A stretch of 64,000 nucleotides of DNA from Pilaira anomala. Taxonomy: Eukaryota; Mucoromycota; Mucoromycetes; Mucorales; Mucoraceae. The notes below the pieces were generated by a model. The model did not search any database and was not told the DNA's origin. It saw nothing but the letters and a program-made list of their open reading frames with translations. Shown here one piece after another: positions 38,267 to 50,454 of this stretch. The stretch's first letter is position 1. Every line of letters begins with the position of its first letter. The stretch is from positions 62,001 to 126,000 of the forward strand of contig JAIXMQ010000057.1 of NCBI GenBank assembly GCA_025716855.1. The letters are read 5' to 3'. The position numbers were made by a program, and so were the translations under genes.

Positions 38267-38346
38267 TTTTGAACTGGTTTTCTTTTTTTTTTATTCATAA
38301 TTTCTTGTTGTCGTTGTTCTTGTAATATAAATTATATGTATATCTT

Positions 38347-38405
<59 letters not shown>

Positions 38406-39443
38406 ACTCTTAATTATAATATATAGTATTTTAGTATATTTTTCTTTTCTTTTGCTCTCTCGGTTAAGATAATGTAGTACAATAAAATAGTTTACTTTAC
38501 TTTTTACACTTTGTCTATTTAAAAGCACAGACAAATAATTTTTTTTCTTAAAAAAAAAACAAATATTATTTGTTGTACAAATGGGAATACGATATTACTT
38601 TAAATCTCTGTACAATAGTTTTATAGAAACCCTTTCTTTTTTAATGAATATACGCTACAGTAACCGTAACATTGAATAGACATGCTTTTTTTCTTGTGAT
38701 ACTTAAGGATCAAAGATGTACAGTTATTTGACAAACGAAATAATTACAAAGCGGAATCACGTCACTTTTTGCATGATAATAAAATTCCTATTGGCAGTAA
38801 AGATAGGATATTTTTTCTATAAGTATATTGAATTAAAACTACGTCTTTTGTGTAAATTGCAAAACTTCTTTTTATGTTATCAATCTTCATGCTGTTGATT
38901 TTTTATTGTTAAAATAGGTACAGTAATAAAAATAAAAATAAGCTAATCAAACGACACATTTATTATCTCCATAGCAACGTGGAAACTATCTTGATAGGCT
39001 GTACAACAGCAACGTTATAAATCATTTTGTACCTTTGTTTACGCTTATTTATATAGCCATATTTTTTTGTTATAATTTTGTGGGGCAAAAAAAAAAAAAA
39101 AAAGACTTGTTAATCGGAGAAATAGGTCAATTTTAAAAGATCTCCGGCCAATCCCGTCACTTTTACCATTCAGTTATGCGGGGTGAGTCTATAAAGTTTT
39201 TTTTTTTTTTTGCATGACCCTGTGAATCGTTATAATATTACTTGTGTAATAGTAATTTGTCATAGCTTCTTTTGTGTATAATTTCAACCCTTGTTTTTCT
39301 ATATAATCCTCTGTTTATTTATCAAACCTGGGTTTTAAAATTTACAGGAAAACATTACAACATAAAAATGAGTTTCTCTACTTCTTTACTTTTTTTTTTT
39401 CTCTTTCTTTCTTTTATTCTTCTTCTAATAATAAAAATTGAAA
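38267..39443. other. Intergenic between BEM1 and IDP1
   Basis: 1.2 kb of AT-rich sequence with the T37A21 palindrome and the IDP1 promoter. An upstream ATG at 39368 opens a hydrophobic 28-codon frame that overlaps the IDP1 start out of frame and stops at 39454. Confidence 0.5.
38349..38406. repeat. T37A21 homopolymer palindrome
   Basis: 37 T are directly followed by 21 A, so the strand can form a 21-bp A:T hairpin. It sits in the 3' flank of BEM1. Long homopolymers of this kind are also prone to assembly and length errors. Confidence 0.85.
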
Positions 39444-40057
39444 ATGCCCGGTAAGATCGTTGTAAAGAACCCCGTTGTTGACCTTGATGGTGATGAGATG
39501 ACCAGAATTATCTGGCAATTCATTAAGGAAAAGCTCATTTTACCTTACGTTGACCTTGACATCAAGTACTATGATCTTAGTGTTGAGAACCGTGATGCTG
39601 TATGTATTATTTGAATTGATATACATGTATAAATATTTACCATAGTTATTACTTAGACTGATGATCAAGTTACCATTGATGCTGCCGAAGCTATTAAGAA
39701 GTATAACGTCGGTATCAAGTGTGCCACCATTACCCCTGATGAGGCCCGTGTTGAAGGTAAAAATTATAAAAAATAAAAAAGTGTGTGGGGGAAAAATAAA
39801 ATAACGGTTATACAGTTATTCCTGTTTCCCATTTATTCCCCATAATTTATGATTAAATAAATATATTAAACCAAAATTTTCTATATAATAGAATTCAAAC
39901 TCAAGAAGATGTGGAAGTCTCCTAATGGTACTATCCGTAACATCTTGAACGGTACCGTCTTCCGTGAACCTATTATTGTCAAGAACCTTCCCAAGCTTGT
40001 TCCTGGTTGGGTTAACCCTATCATTGTTGGTAGACATGCTTTCGGTGATCAAGTAAA

Positions 40058-40094
<37 letters not shown>

Positions 40095-41027
40095 TTCAAA
40101 AAATGGGGAGAGCGGGTAACTTATTTTTAATATTTTAGTACCGTGCTACTGACTTTGTTGCACCTGGTCCCGGTAAGTTGGAGATGATCTATACTCCCAC
40201 TGATGGATCTGAGCCCAAGAAGTTCGAAGTCTATAACTTTGAAAAGTCTGGTGGTGTTGGTATGGCCATGTACAACTCTGATGATTCTATTGAAGGTTTC
40301 GCTCATGCTTGTATGCGTGTTGCTCTTGAGCGTAAGATGCCCTTGTATTTGAGTACCAAGAACACTATTCTTAAGGCTTATGATGGTCGTTTCAAGGATA
40401 TCTTTGAAGAAGTTTATCAAAAGAACTATAAGTCTCAATTTGATGATGCCAAGATTTGGTACGAACATCGTCTTATTGACGATATGGTTGCTCAAGCACT
40501 CAAGTCTGACGGTAACTTTGTCTGGGCTTGTAAGAACTATGATGGTGATGTTCAATCTGATATTGTCGCTCAAGGTTATGGTTCTCTTGGATTAATGACC
40601 TCTGTTCTTTATACCCCCGATGGTAAGACCGTTGAGGCTGAAGCTGCTCACGGTACTGTTACTAGACATTACAGAGAACATCAAAAGGGTAACAAGACTT
40701 CTACTAACCCTATTGCTTCTATTTTTGCCTGGACTCGTGGTCTTGAACACCGTGCCAAGTTGGATGATAACAAGGAGTTACTTCAATTCTGTAACGATTT
40801 GGAAAAGGCCTGTATTGAAACTATCGAAGTTGACAACCACATGACTAAAGATTTGGCTTTAATCATTTATGGCAAAAAGTAAGTCTTTTTTTATGTACAG
40901 TTTTAAATGAAATATTAATAATTTTATCAATAATAGGATGACTGCTGAAAACTATTCTACTACTGAAGTCTTCTTGCAACAAATTGCTGACAAATTAGCT
41001 TCTATTCGTACTCGTGCTTCTCTTTAA
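39444..41027 (+). CDS. IDP1: NADP-dependent isocitrate dehydrogenase
   Basis: Converts isocitrate to 2-oxoglutarate while making NADPH. Exons 39444-39599, 39657-39756, 39892-40052, 40139-40878 and 40937-41027 total 1248 nt, giving 415 aa. The product begins [20 protein letters not shown] and shows [51 protein letters not shown] and [15 protein letters not shown], all hallmarks of eukaryotic NADP-IDH. The start gives a product without a mitochondrial presequence, so a cytosolic enzyme is likely; the end (RTRASL) is not a classic peroxisomal signal. Codon bias is strong, as in enolase. It is convergent with SUP35, with 185 bp between the stops. Confidence 0.96.
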
Positions 41028-41212
41028 ATAACTGTTACCCAAAAAATATAGCTCTTTTTTTTTTTCTTTCCCCCATAATTTTCTATAATATTGTTTTTTT
41101 AAAAAAAAAATTAAAAATTTCCCAATTTTTTCAACGACTAAATAAGGTTAGATTTGTTTTATTACAGGTTTTTTATTTATTTATCTTGAAGCGAAAAAGA
41201 AAAAGAAAAAAC

Positions 41213-43331
41213 TTAAGGAGAAGCTTCTAAAATCTTTGTAACTTTACCGATAGCAACAGTCTTTCCTTCATCACGTAAAGTGAAACGACCCAATTGAGGC
41301 AACTTCTCAAAAGTTTCGATACAAATGGGACCAGCAGTTTCAATTCTAGCAATAACCTTTTGACCTTGCTTTACAAATTGAGGAGGCTTTCTGGTCTTCT
41401 TACCAGTCTTTTTATCAATCAAATGAAGAAGAGCAGAGATAGAAATTTCTTCAGCAGCTGCGTGAAGATGCAAAACTGCTGTATAACCGGCACAAATAAT
41501 ATTCTTATGGTCAAGAATAGCAAGTTGAGCTTCAAAAACAGTTGTGGTTCTAACTGGATTCTTCTTACTACACAAAACAAAACCGGGCATAACTTCTTCT
41601 TCTTCAACACCCTTTAAACGCATTCTAATATTATCACCACACATGGCGTTATCAATTTCCTCTCCAACTTCGTTATAAATAGCAGTAACTTCAGTTGCTT
41701 GCTAAATATATAAAAATTATCTGTCAGCATATATATATGATTTCTCTTTCCATTATTAACATTCATCTTACCTTGTTGGGCATAAGAAGAACAGATTGAC
41801 CCTTCTTAATATGACCAGCTTCAATCTTACCAACAACAATAGTACCCATATCCTTTTTTTTTTAAAAAAATAAAATAAAAATAAAATAAAAATAAAAAGC
41901 TTAATTAATATCGAAATCTACCCATTTTTATATATATACATATACTTTACCTTATACTTTTCGGAAAGAGGAATCATAAGAGGAGCATTGATCTTTCTGT
42001 CATTAGGAGTATAGTTATCTAAGAATTCCAAAAGAGAAGGACCGGTATAATAAGGACAGACCTTTCTATCACAATCCTTGATGTTGGCACCAGAGAAACC
42101 AGAAAGAGGCATGAAATGAACATCAGTCTTGGGGTTATAACCAGAAGCCTTTAAGAAAGGAGATAATTTGGTAACGATTTCATCGTATCTTGCTTTATCC
42201 CAGTTAACAGTAGGATCATCCATCTTATTAATAGCAACAACCAATTTGCCAATACCTGAGGTCTTGGCCAACATAGCGTGCTCACGGGTTTGTCCTCCAC
42301 GATCGAAACCAGTTTCGAATTCACCCTTACGAGCAGAAATGACAAGAACACCAATATCAGCTTGAGAAGCACCTTGAATCATACTAGGTACAAAGTTTTT
42401 ATGGCCAGGAGCATCCAAGATAGTATAACGACGCTTATCAGTTTCAAAATAAGCTCTACCAGTCTCAACAGTCTTACCCTTGGCTCTTTCTTCAGTGTTG
42501 GTATCTAATGCCCAAGAAAGGTACCAGGATTCTCTACCTGCTTCCTTGGCTTCCTTTTCATACTTTTCCAAAGTACGCTTATCTACCATACCAGTCAAAT
42601 AAAGGATGTTACCACCCATAGTAGATTTACCAGCATCTATTTACACAAAAATAAATTTAATAAGCCACTCACATTATGCAAAAAAAAAGATTTTTTTTTT
42701 CCCTCTTCATTATTCACGTTAATACTTTACCAACATGACCCATAAAGACAACATTGATATGTTCCTTGCCATATAAATCAGCGACAACTACATCATCTAC
42801 ATCTTCAACCTCTGGCTCAACAGGCTTAGGAGGTGCAGCGACCTTTGCTTTGGGAGCAGGAGAAGCAGTCTTTTTAGGTGTTTCAACAGGTTTGGCAGGT
42901 GCAGCTATTTTTTTTCAAATATATATATATATAACGGTTAGTGAATCACAAGTATAACGATGAACAATAAAAAATAAAAGATATTTACGAGCAGGCTTGG
43001 ATTCAGGAAGCTTGACAGTCTTGGCTGTAAGTATGAAAAGAGGAGGGGAGGGGGGGGGGGAGATGTGTTTAATAAGGTTATCAAGTAATTGTTCTTTTGT
43101 ATGTCAAAACTTACCAGGAGCCGCAGCAGGAGCGGGAGCAGCAACTGGAGCAGGAGCAGGAGCAGCAACTGGAACAGGAGCAGCAACTGGAGCGGGAGCA
43201 GCAACTGGAGCAGCAGCAGGAGCGGGAGCAAAAGATGGAACAAAAGCCTTTGCTTGGAAACTAGGCTTCCATTCAGAAGCAGCAGGGTTCAAGTTCAACT
43301 TAGAAAAAGAATTAGTGGCGTCCTGACTCAT
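41213..43331 (-). CDS. SUP35: Translation termination factor eRF3
   Basis: GTPase that acts with eRF1 in stop-codon release. The N-terminus (MSQDATNSFSKLNLNPAASEW) carries a PAM2-like motif (LNLNPAASEWKPSF), followed by an Ala/Pro-rich repeat and a KPVEPEVEDVDDVVV acidic stretch. The GTPase core has GHVDAGKST (G1), a switch region with TVETGRAYFET, DAPGHKNFV (G3) and NKMDDP (G4). The C-terminal domains give QATEVTAIYNEV, GYTAVLHLHAAAEE and the terminal GKVTKILEASP. About seven exons are needed; two introns are in the Ala/Pro region. Unlike budding-yeast Sup35, no Gln/Asn-rich prion domain is visible. It shares a divergent promoter with NOT3. Confidence 0.96.
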
Positions 43332-43587
43332 TGTGATTTATATATAAAGTGCAAAGAGAAAAAAAAAAAAAAAAAAAAAAAAAGAAAAAAATTTAGTTCT
43401 AAAAAAATTCAAAATTCTTTAAGATGTCATCAATTTTCGGTATCTAAATTTGTTGTCAATTACTTCATACTTTTATCTAACAATGAAGGGTCAATTTTAT
43501 TGCCAATGTTTATTCTGTTCACTGTCTATGAATGATGTGAGTTGAATTCGTTTACATTTAGAGGGCTAGAACAAAAGATAGGTAGTT

Positions 43588-43622
<35 letters not shown>

Positions 43623-44014
43623 CTTGTAAGCCAATGGATCTGAAAGCAAGTTGAATGACAGCAAAACGTCATAGTCACGTGCCCTATAAGGGATTAGAGC
43701 TCTATACTGCAGATTATTACATTGAAAAAAGGAGAATCTATTTGAGATGAATAACGAAATTACGTGTTATTTGGCGTAAAAGATGTAATATTAAGGGATA
43801 TAGGGTGTATTATATAAAGGGTATATGTTACTGTATTATCGATACTTCGAGGATGTAAAAAATCCAAAAGAAAATCATCATCACGTGAGAACTGTAATTG
43901 AATAATGTTGAAAAGTGTATTGTTTAAACCTATTTTTTATTTATTTGTTTTATCTATTATTTTTTCCCTTTTTTAAAAAAAAAAAAGAAAAGAAAGAAAA
44001 GTACACCTTTGACC
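43332..44014. promoter_or_regulatory. Divergent promoter, SUP35 and NOT3
   Basis: 683 bp between divergent starts. It contains CACGTG E-boxes at 43676-43681 and 43882-43887, the second also reading CGTGAGAA (a CSL-type element), a CCAAT at about 43631 and long A and T homopolymers near 43361-43383 and 43589-43618. Confidence 0.5.
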
Positions 44015-45983
44015 ATGTCTATGAAAAAATTGCAATGTAAGACGTAAAAACGGGTAAAGCAAAACGAAATAAAAGTAACGTCGTCTTTTTTTCTTCTTCC
44101 TGTAGCCGAGATTGATAGATTATTAAAGAAAGTGAGTGAAGGCGTTGAAACTTTTGAGGCGATATTTGATAAAATTCACTATACCAACAACGCCAATCAA
44201 AAAGATAAATATGAGCAAGACTTAAAAAAGGAGATTAAGAAATTACAACGACTTCGAGATCAAATTAAAACCTGGTTATCGTCTAACGATATCAAGGATA
44301 AACGTGCTTTAATGGAAAACCGAAAGCTAATTGAAGCACAGATGGAACGATTCAAACAGGTCGAAAAAGAAATGAAAACAAAGGCTTATTCCAAGGAAGG
44401 TTTAATGCAAAAGGAACGGTTGGATCCTAAAGATCAGGAAAAGGCAAACGCTTGTGAATTCGTAACAAACGCTGTCGATGAACTTTCAAGGCAGATTGAA
44501 ACAGTCGAATTCGATATTGAGCAATTAGAAGGCACAGGCTCAAAACGTGGTAACAAAAAAGCTGACCATCAACGTGTTGAGCGTTTACATGAAATGGAAC
44601 GCTTAAATGAGAGAAGAAAATATCATGTCAATCGCTTAGAGCTTATATTACGATTACTTGAGAATGATCATCTTGAACCCGATCGTGTTAATGAGCTCAA
44701 GGACACTATCCAATATTACGTGGAGTATAATCAGGACCAAGACTTTGTTGAGGATGAGGGTATATATGACGAACTTAATTTGGAAGAAGAAGAGGAACTT
44801 TATGCTATTCGAACTGATGAATTTCATAGTAAGTGAACCTGGCTGTTGCGTTTTTATTTTTACTTACTCAGATACATAGATAAATCAGGTTCTGATGCTG
44901 ATGCTGAAGATGATGTAAGTGATTACGAATTACAAAAAAAAAAACGAAATGAATGTGTTGTTAATTTAAACAAATAGGAGTATTCAGCTGTATCTAGTCC
45001 AGTAAGTAAGTCGAATAGTAAAGCAAGTCCTAAATCAAGTATGTTCTATTGTTCATTTTATCTATTCATTAAATACTCATAATTTTATATAGCACAAGAC
45101 GAAATTGAACCAAATGCATCCAAATCTGAATCAAAAGAAACAACACCTTCGACAAAGTACTCACAGGCAACAAGTTCACGTTCAGTGAATAAACCTACAG
45201 ATAACAGCATGTCTGCTTGGAACGAGCCACCTTCATTAAAGTATGCACAAGCAGCGGGTTCACGTTCTGCCAGTAAACCAACTGAAAATAATTCATCTAC
45301 TTGGAATGAACCACCCAAAATTGCTGATCAGTCTAAAAAAACACTTTTATCAAGCCAATACTCTGCAACGACTCCAACACCTTCTAATAACAAAAATGAA
45401 CAATCAACACAAGGTGATATACGATTACCAGCTTCACTTGCTGATTTAGCACCATCATTTGAATCTGTTAAGAATAAGGCATTACATAAAGAGGAGAATT
45501 CAAACTATATAAATCAGATGTTGGATACAAGTTTACAACATGTACCTGATTTAATTGATTCTGAAAGACCTAAAGTATATCAACCACGCAACCCATTTAA
45601 TACACCCAATTATTATCCTCAACAACCTTTAGCTATATTTGATAATCCTGTATTATTTGATAAGTTTGACATGGATACACTGTTTTATATATTTTATTAT
45701 CAACAAGGAACATATCAACAGTAAGTATTATACTTTGTTGTATTATTACAAAGCAACTCAATTCTTTTTATGATGTAGGTATTTGGCAGCTAAAGAATTA
45801 AAGAAGCAGTCATGGAGATTCCATAAAAAGTATTTAACTTGGTTCCAACGTCACGAAGAACCTAAAATTATTACAGATGATTATGAACAAGGTACATATA
45901 TCTACTTTGATTATGAAGGCGCTTGGTGTCAACGTAAGAAGACTGAATTTCGATTTGAATATCGTTTCCTTGAGGAAGCTTAA
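44015..45983 (+). CDS. NOT3: CCR4-NOT complex subunit NOT3/NOT5
   Basis: Core CCR4-NOT subunit. A 22-nt first exon (44015-44036, MSMKKLQ) joins 44106, giving [20 protein letters not shown], the classic Not3 coiled-coil start. It continues with [18 protein letters not shown] and [17 protein letters not shown]. Small acidic exons follow; the junction must use the second AG (44879) to avoid a stop. A Ser/Thr/Asn-rich linker contains two 28-aa repeats. The C-terminal NOT-box has [19 protein letters not shown], then [29 protein letters not shown] and [16 protein letters not shown]. About 560 aa; the intact N- and C-termini make this firmly Not3/5. In the complex it pairs with NOT2, also encoded here. 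Confidence 0.95.
45155..45322 (+). repeat. Two tandem 28-aa repeats in the NOT3 linker
   Basis: 84-bp period. Unit 1 reads [15 protein letters not shown]...AWNEPP and unit 2 [15 protein letters not shown]...TWNEPP. A recent internal duplication in a disordered linker is likely. Confidence 0.85.
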
Positions 45984-46160
45984 ATTTCAAAAAATACCTA
46001 TATAATAAAAAATCTGAGCCAGAAGAAATGTGACTTTTTGCGGAGATTTAAAACTTCAAACTTTTTTTTTTTTTTTTTTTTTTTTATTCGACTTACCCTT
46101 GAATCGGAGAGTGAGGTATCCCCGTATTTCTTTTAGTAAACCACCCCTTCACATTATATA

Positions 46161-46945
46161 ATGGTAAATATTTTCTTAAAATGAATGACATGCACTTGAC
46201 ATGAACCGTGTTTTTTTTATGTTAACTTTACGGTATTATTCAACAGCTTCGTTTCTCTTCCAAGTTAATGACTTCAGCCTCTGTTGCTGCTAGACAATCT
46301 GTTCGGTAAGTCTTTTTTTTTTTGACATTAGAATGTTGTTTATCTGTACATGTAATTTTTATTTTATTTACCTCTCTAACTGAAATAAAATAGCATGTCA
46401 GTTGCTGCTCCCACCATGTGTGCTAAGCGTTTCATGTCTGCTGATGTTCTTCCTACCCCTGGTTCCAATGCCACCGCCGATCCCAAAATCGCTGCCATTG
46501 TTGATCAAATTGAAGGTTTAACTTTATTGCAAACCTCTGAACTTGTTGCACAATTAAAGGTACGAGAGAGAGGGATATATTAAAAAAAAAATAGATTGAA
46601 TACCGAGGAATTAATTCGATCCCTTAATATTAGACTCGTTTGAACATCCAAGATATTGCTATGCCCATGGCTATGCCTACTGGTGGCGCTGCTCCCGCTG
46701 CTGCCGCTGAGGAAGAGAAGCCTGCTGAAAAGACCGAATTCAATGTCAAGATTGATAAGGTAGATGCTACTGCAAAGGCAAAGGTTATTCGTGAAGTTAA
46801 GAACTTGTGTGGTTTGAACTTGGTTGAAGCCAAGAAGTTTGTTGAAAGTGTACCCAAGGTTCTTAAGGAAAGTGTTACCAAGGAAGAAGCTGAAAAGTTA
46901 AAGGCTGCTCTTGAAGCTCTTGGTGCTACTGTTATCCTCGAATAA
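46161..46945 (+). CDS. MNP1: Mitochondrial ribosomal protein bL12m (L7/L12)
   Basis: Stalk protein of the mitoribosome that recruits translation factors. The C-terminal domain reads [41 protein letters not shown] and [12 protein letters not shown], with [14 protein letters not shown] and an Ala/Pro/Glu hinge before it. Downstream exons splice cleanly (R|MSVAAPT and K|TRLNIQD). The start is ambiguous. The nearest ATG of the coding exon is 46268, but an ATG at 46161 directly followed by a GTAAAT donor can splice to 46247, giving [20 protein letters not shown], a better mitochondrial presequence. I give the longer model; if wrong, the CDS begins at 46268. About 190 aa. Confidence 0.88.
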
Positions 46946-47446
46946 ATTATATCGAATTTAGAATTAAAAAAAAATTTAACACATCGCACACACACACACA
47001 CACACAATCACACACAATCACACTTATCACACGCACTTCAAATTACATGTACGCATGCTTCTTTTTTTTTTTTCTGTTTTTTTTGTAAAGAAAGATTAGA
47101 TATTTATACAAAGTAAAATAAAAAAAAATATTATATATAATAACCACTTGGTGTTGCAAAGTAATAGACGAATAGAGCAAATGAAATAAAAGATACGCGC
47201 TTATACTTCAATACACAAAGGGTCGAATGATATGTCATTTGCAGACACAGGAAAATGAGAAAAATAAACTGTTGGCGTGACATGCAATTAAAACCCAACT
47301 AATAAGTTATTTTTTTTTTTTTTTTTCTCTCTTCGAGTATTTTATTGCCCTTTTTTTCATTTATTTTTTCACTTCCTTAATCCCTTTCTTTTTTCTTTTC
47401 TTTCTCTCTTTTTACTACTTAATTGATAATATATACCTCTTTTGTC
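46946..47446. other. Intergenic with (CA)n repeats; Rab4 promoter
   Basis: A CA microsatellite at about 46986-47005 and its CACACAATCACAC echo follow the L12 gene. The rest is T-rich Rab promoter. No gene seen. Confidence 0.5.
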
Positions 47447-48610
<1,164 letters not shown>

Positions 48611-48745
48611 TAAACATTAAATTTTCATGTATATATTAAAAGTTAAAGTAAACAGGGTCTTTATAGTGGGGAATGAATAAAATAGATATTATAAATATAT
48701 ACTATTATACACACAAACAAACAAACAAACATACAAAAAAAGGTT

Positions 48746-50454
48746 TCATGCAACAAGGCTGAATATTTTTTTTAAAATTTTTTTCCATTTAGGAACTTCT
48801 ACTTCTTTAGCTTCTTTAACAGACAGTCCCTCATCTTTCAAAGTACCTGTTTCGAAATCCATTTCAGTAACTTTAACAAATTCAGGCCTCTTCCAAAATT
48901 TATGCCCAAAATAAAGTACAATACAAAACATGACTGAAAGATAAGATGAAACACAATTTTTGGGATCAATAGGCGGAAGAAAAGTTTGATATCCTTGTCC
49001 TGCAATCACAATACATCCAATGACAATAACAAATATATCTCCAAAAGGGAAAAGGGGTGCTACATACGGAAGTGAACTTAAAGATCTACCTTGAGCTTTA
49101 AGCCCCATCCGAAACCGGATATGTGTAATTGAAATGGTTACCCAAACAATTAAACCCGCAACTGAGGGTAATGCAGTTAACCAATTAAATACCACACCCG
49201 AACTAAATAAACTCGTTAAAAATGCCAAGCACCCAATAAAGCATGTCGCAAGCACTGAGTAAATTGGAATACCCCATCGATTGACTTTGGTAAATAGATT
49301 AGGTGCCGAACCATCTTCTGCAAGTGCTAATAAAGTTCTGCTGGATGAATATAGGCCCGAGTTACCTGCTGAAACCATGGTAATCAAAATAATTGCATTC
49401 ATCAAGTTTGCTGCCCATTCAGCACCTGCTTTTTGGAAAACTAAAGTAAATGGAGATACAGCTATATTACCAGATCCTTTTAAAAGGTTCGGATCAGTAT
49501 AAGGAATCACAAGACCAATAATTAACATGGATAAGATGTAAAAGAGAACGATACGGAAAAATACTTGTTTTACAGCAGAAGGGACAGTTTTGTGAGGGTT
49601 TTCAGATTCACCAGCAGTAATACCAATAATCTCTACACCATTAAAAGAAAAAGCAGCAGTAATAAACACGTTAAAGACACCGAGAAAACCAAATGGAAAT
49701 GCACCACCTTCTAAATGAAAGTTGGAGATACCAATATAATTACCACCTGCAGCACCCGTATCAACACATATACCCACAATAATAAAAGCAATGACAGTCA
49801 GAATCTTGGTAAGTGATATCCAATATTCAACTTCACCATACCCTTTGACAGAAAACGTATTGATAGAAAGGAGAAGAACAAGACAGATGATGCTCCAAAT
49901 GACACTAGGAATAGATTTAACCCAGTATTCCATGATCATCGCTACACCTGTCAGTTCAACCGCAACACCCACAGACCAATTCACCCAGTAGATCCAGCCC
50001 AACATAAAACCAAGAGATGGGTCCACAAATCGTTTAGCATAATGAGAAAAACTTCCAGACACTGGAATAAATGCTGCCATTTCACCTAAACTCATCATCA
50101 TACAAAAAACAAGAAAACCGACAATTCCATAAGCAACTAATGCTCCACCGGGCCCGCCACTTGAAATAGCTTTACCAGACGACATGAATAAACCAGTGCC
50201 TACATATATGTATACAAAATAAATCAAAAATTCGTGTGTTTACTTCAATCATGTATCATTTTTTTTTTTTTACCAATTGTACCACCTAATGCAATCATTT
50301 GAATATGTCTCGCCTTTAATCCTCGTTGCAGACCAACATCTAATTTATTTGTGGAAGCTGATGATGATTCAGAAGTTGTACCAAAAGTATCGGTAGATAA
50401 GTCGATTGTGGTACTAACTTCAGTTTCAATAGGTTTTAGTTTCTCGGTATTCAT
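48746..50454 (-). CDS. Amino-acid permease (YAT/LAT family, basic amino-acid type)
   Basis: Plasma-membrane amino-acid/H+ symporter. One intron (inside GTIG|TGLF) joins the N-terminal exon (starting 50454) to a large exon. The N-tail LQRGLKARHIQMIALGGTIG, then TGLFMSSGKAI, and GGPGGALVAYGIVG are the family's first-helix signature. About 12 hydrophobic helices follow, including GWIYWVNWSVGVAVELTG, AFSFNGVEIIGITAGE and VSAGNSGLYSSSRTLLALAE. The AGES/NSGLYSSSR segments are typical of lysine/arginine permeases, but substrate cannot be fixed from sequence. The cytosolic C-tail ends KKIFSLVA. Length is about 550 aa. Convergent with Rab4, 135 bp apart. Confidence 0.94.

Noticed and set aside
40127..40573. 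Minus-strand frame antisense to IDP1
   Set aside because: Shadow of a codon-biased, highly conserved exon.
42938..43243. Leu-rich minus-strand frame and Gly/Ala plus-strand frames over the SUP35 N-terminus
   Set aside because: Alternative frames of the Ala/Pro repeat region; the SUP35 frame explains the repeat.
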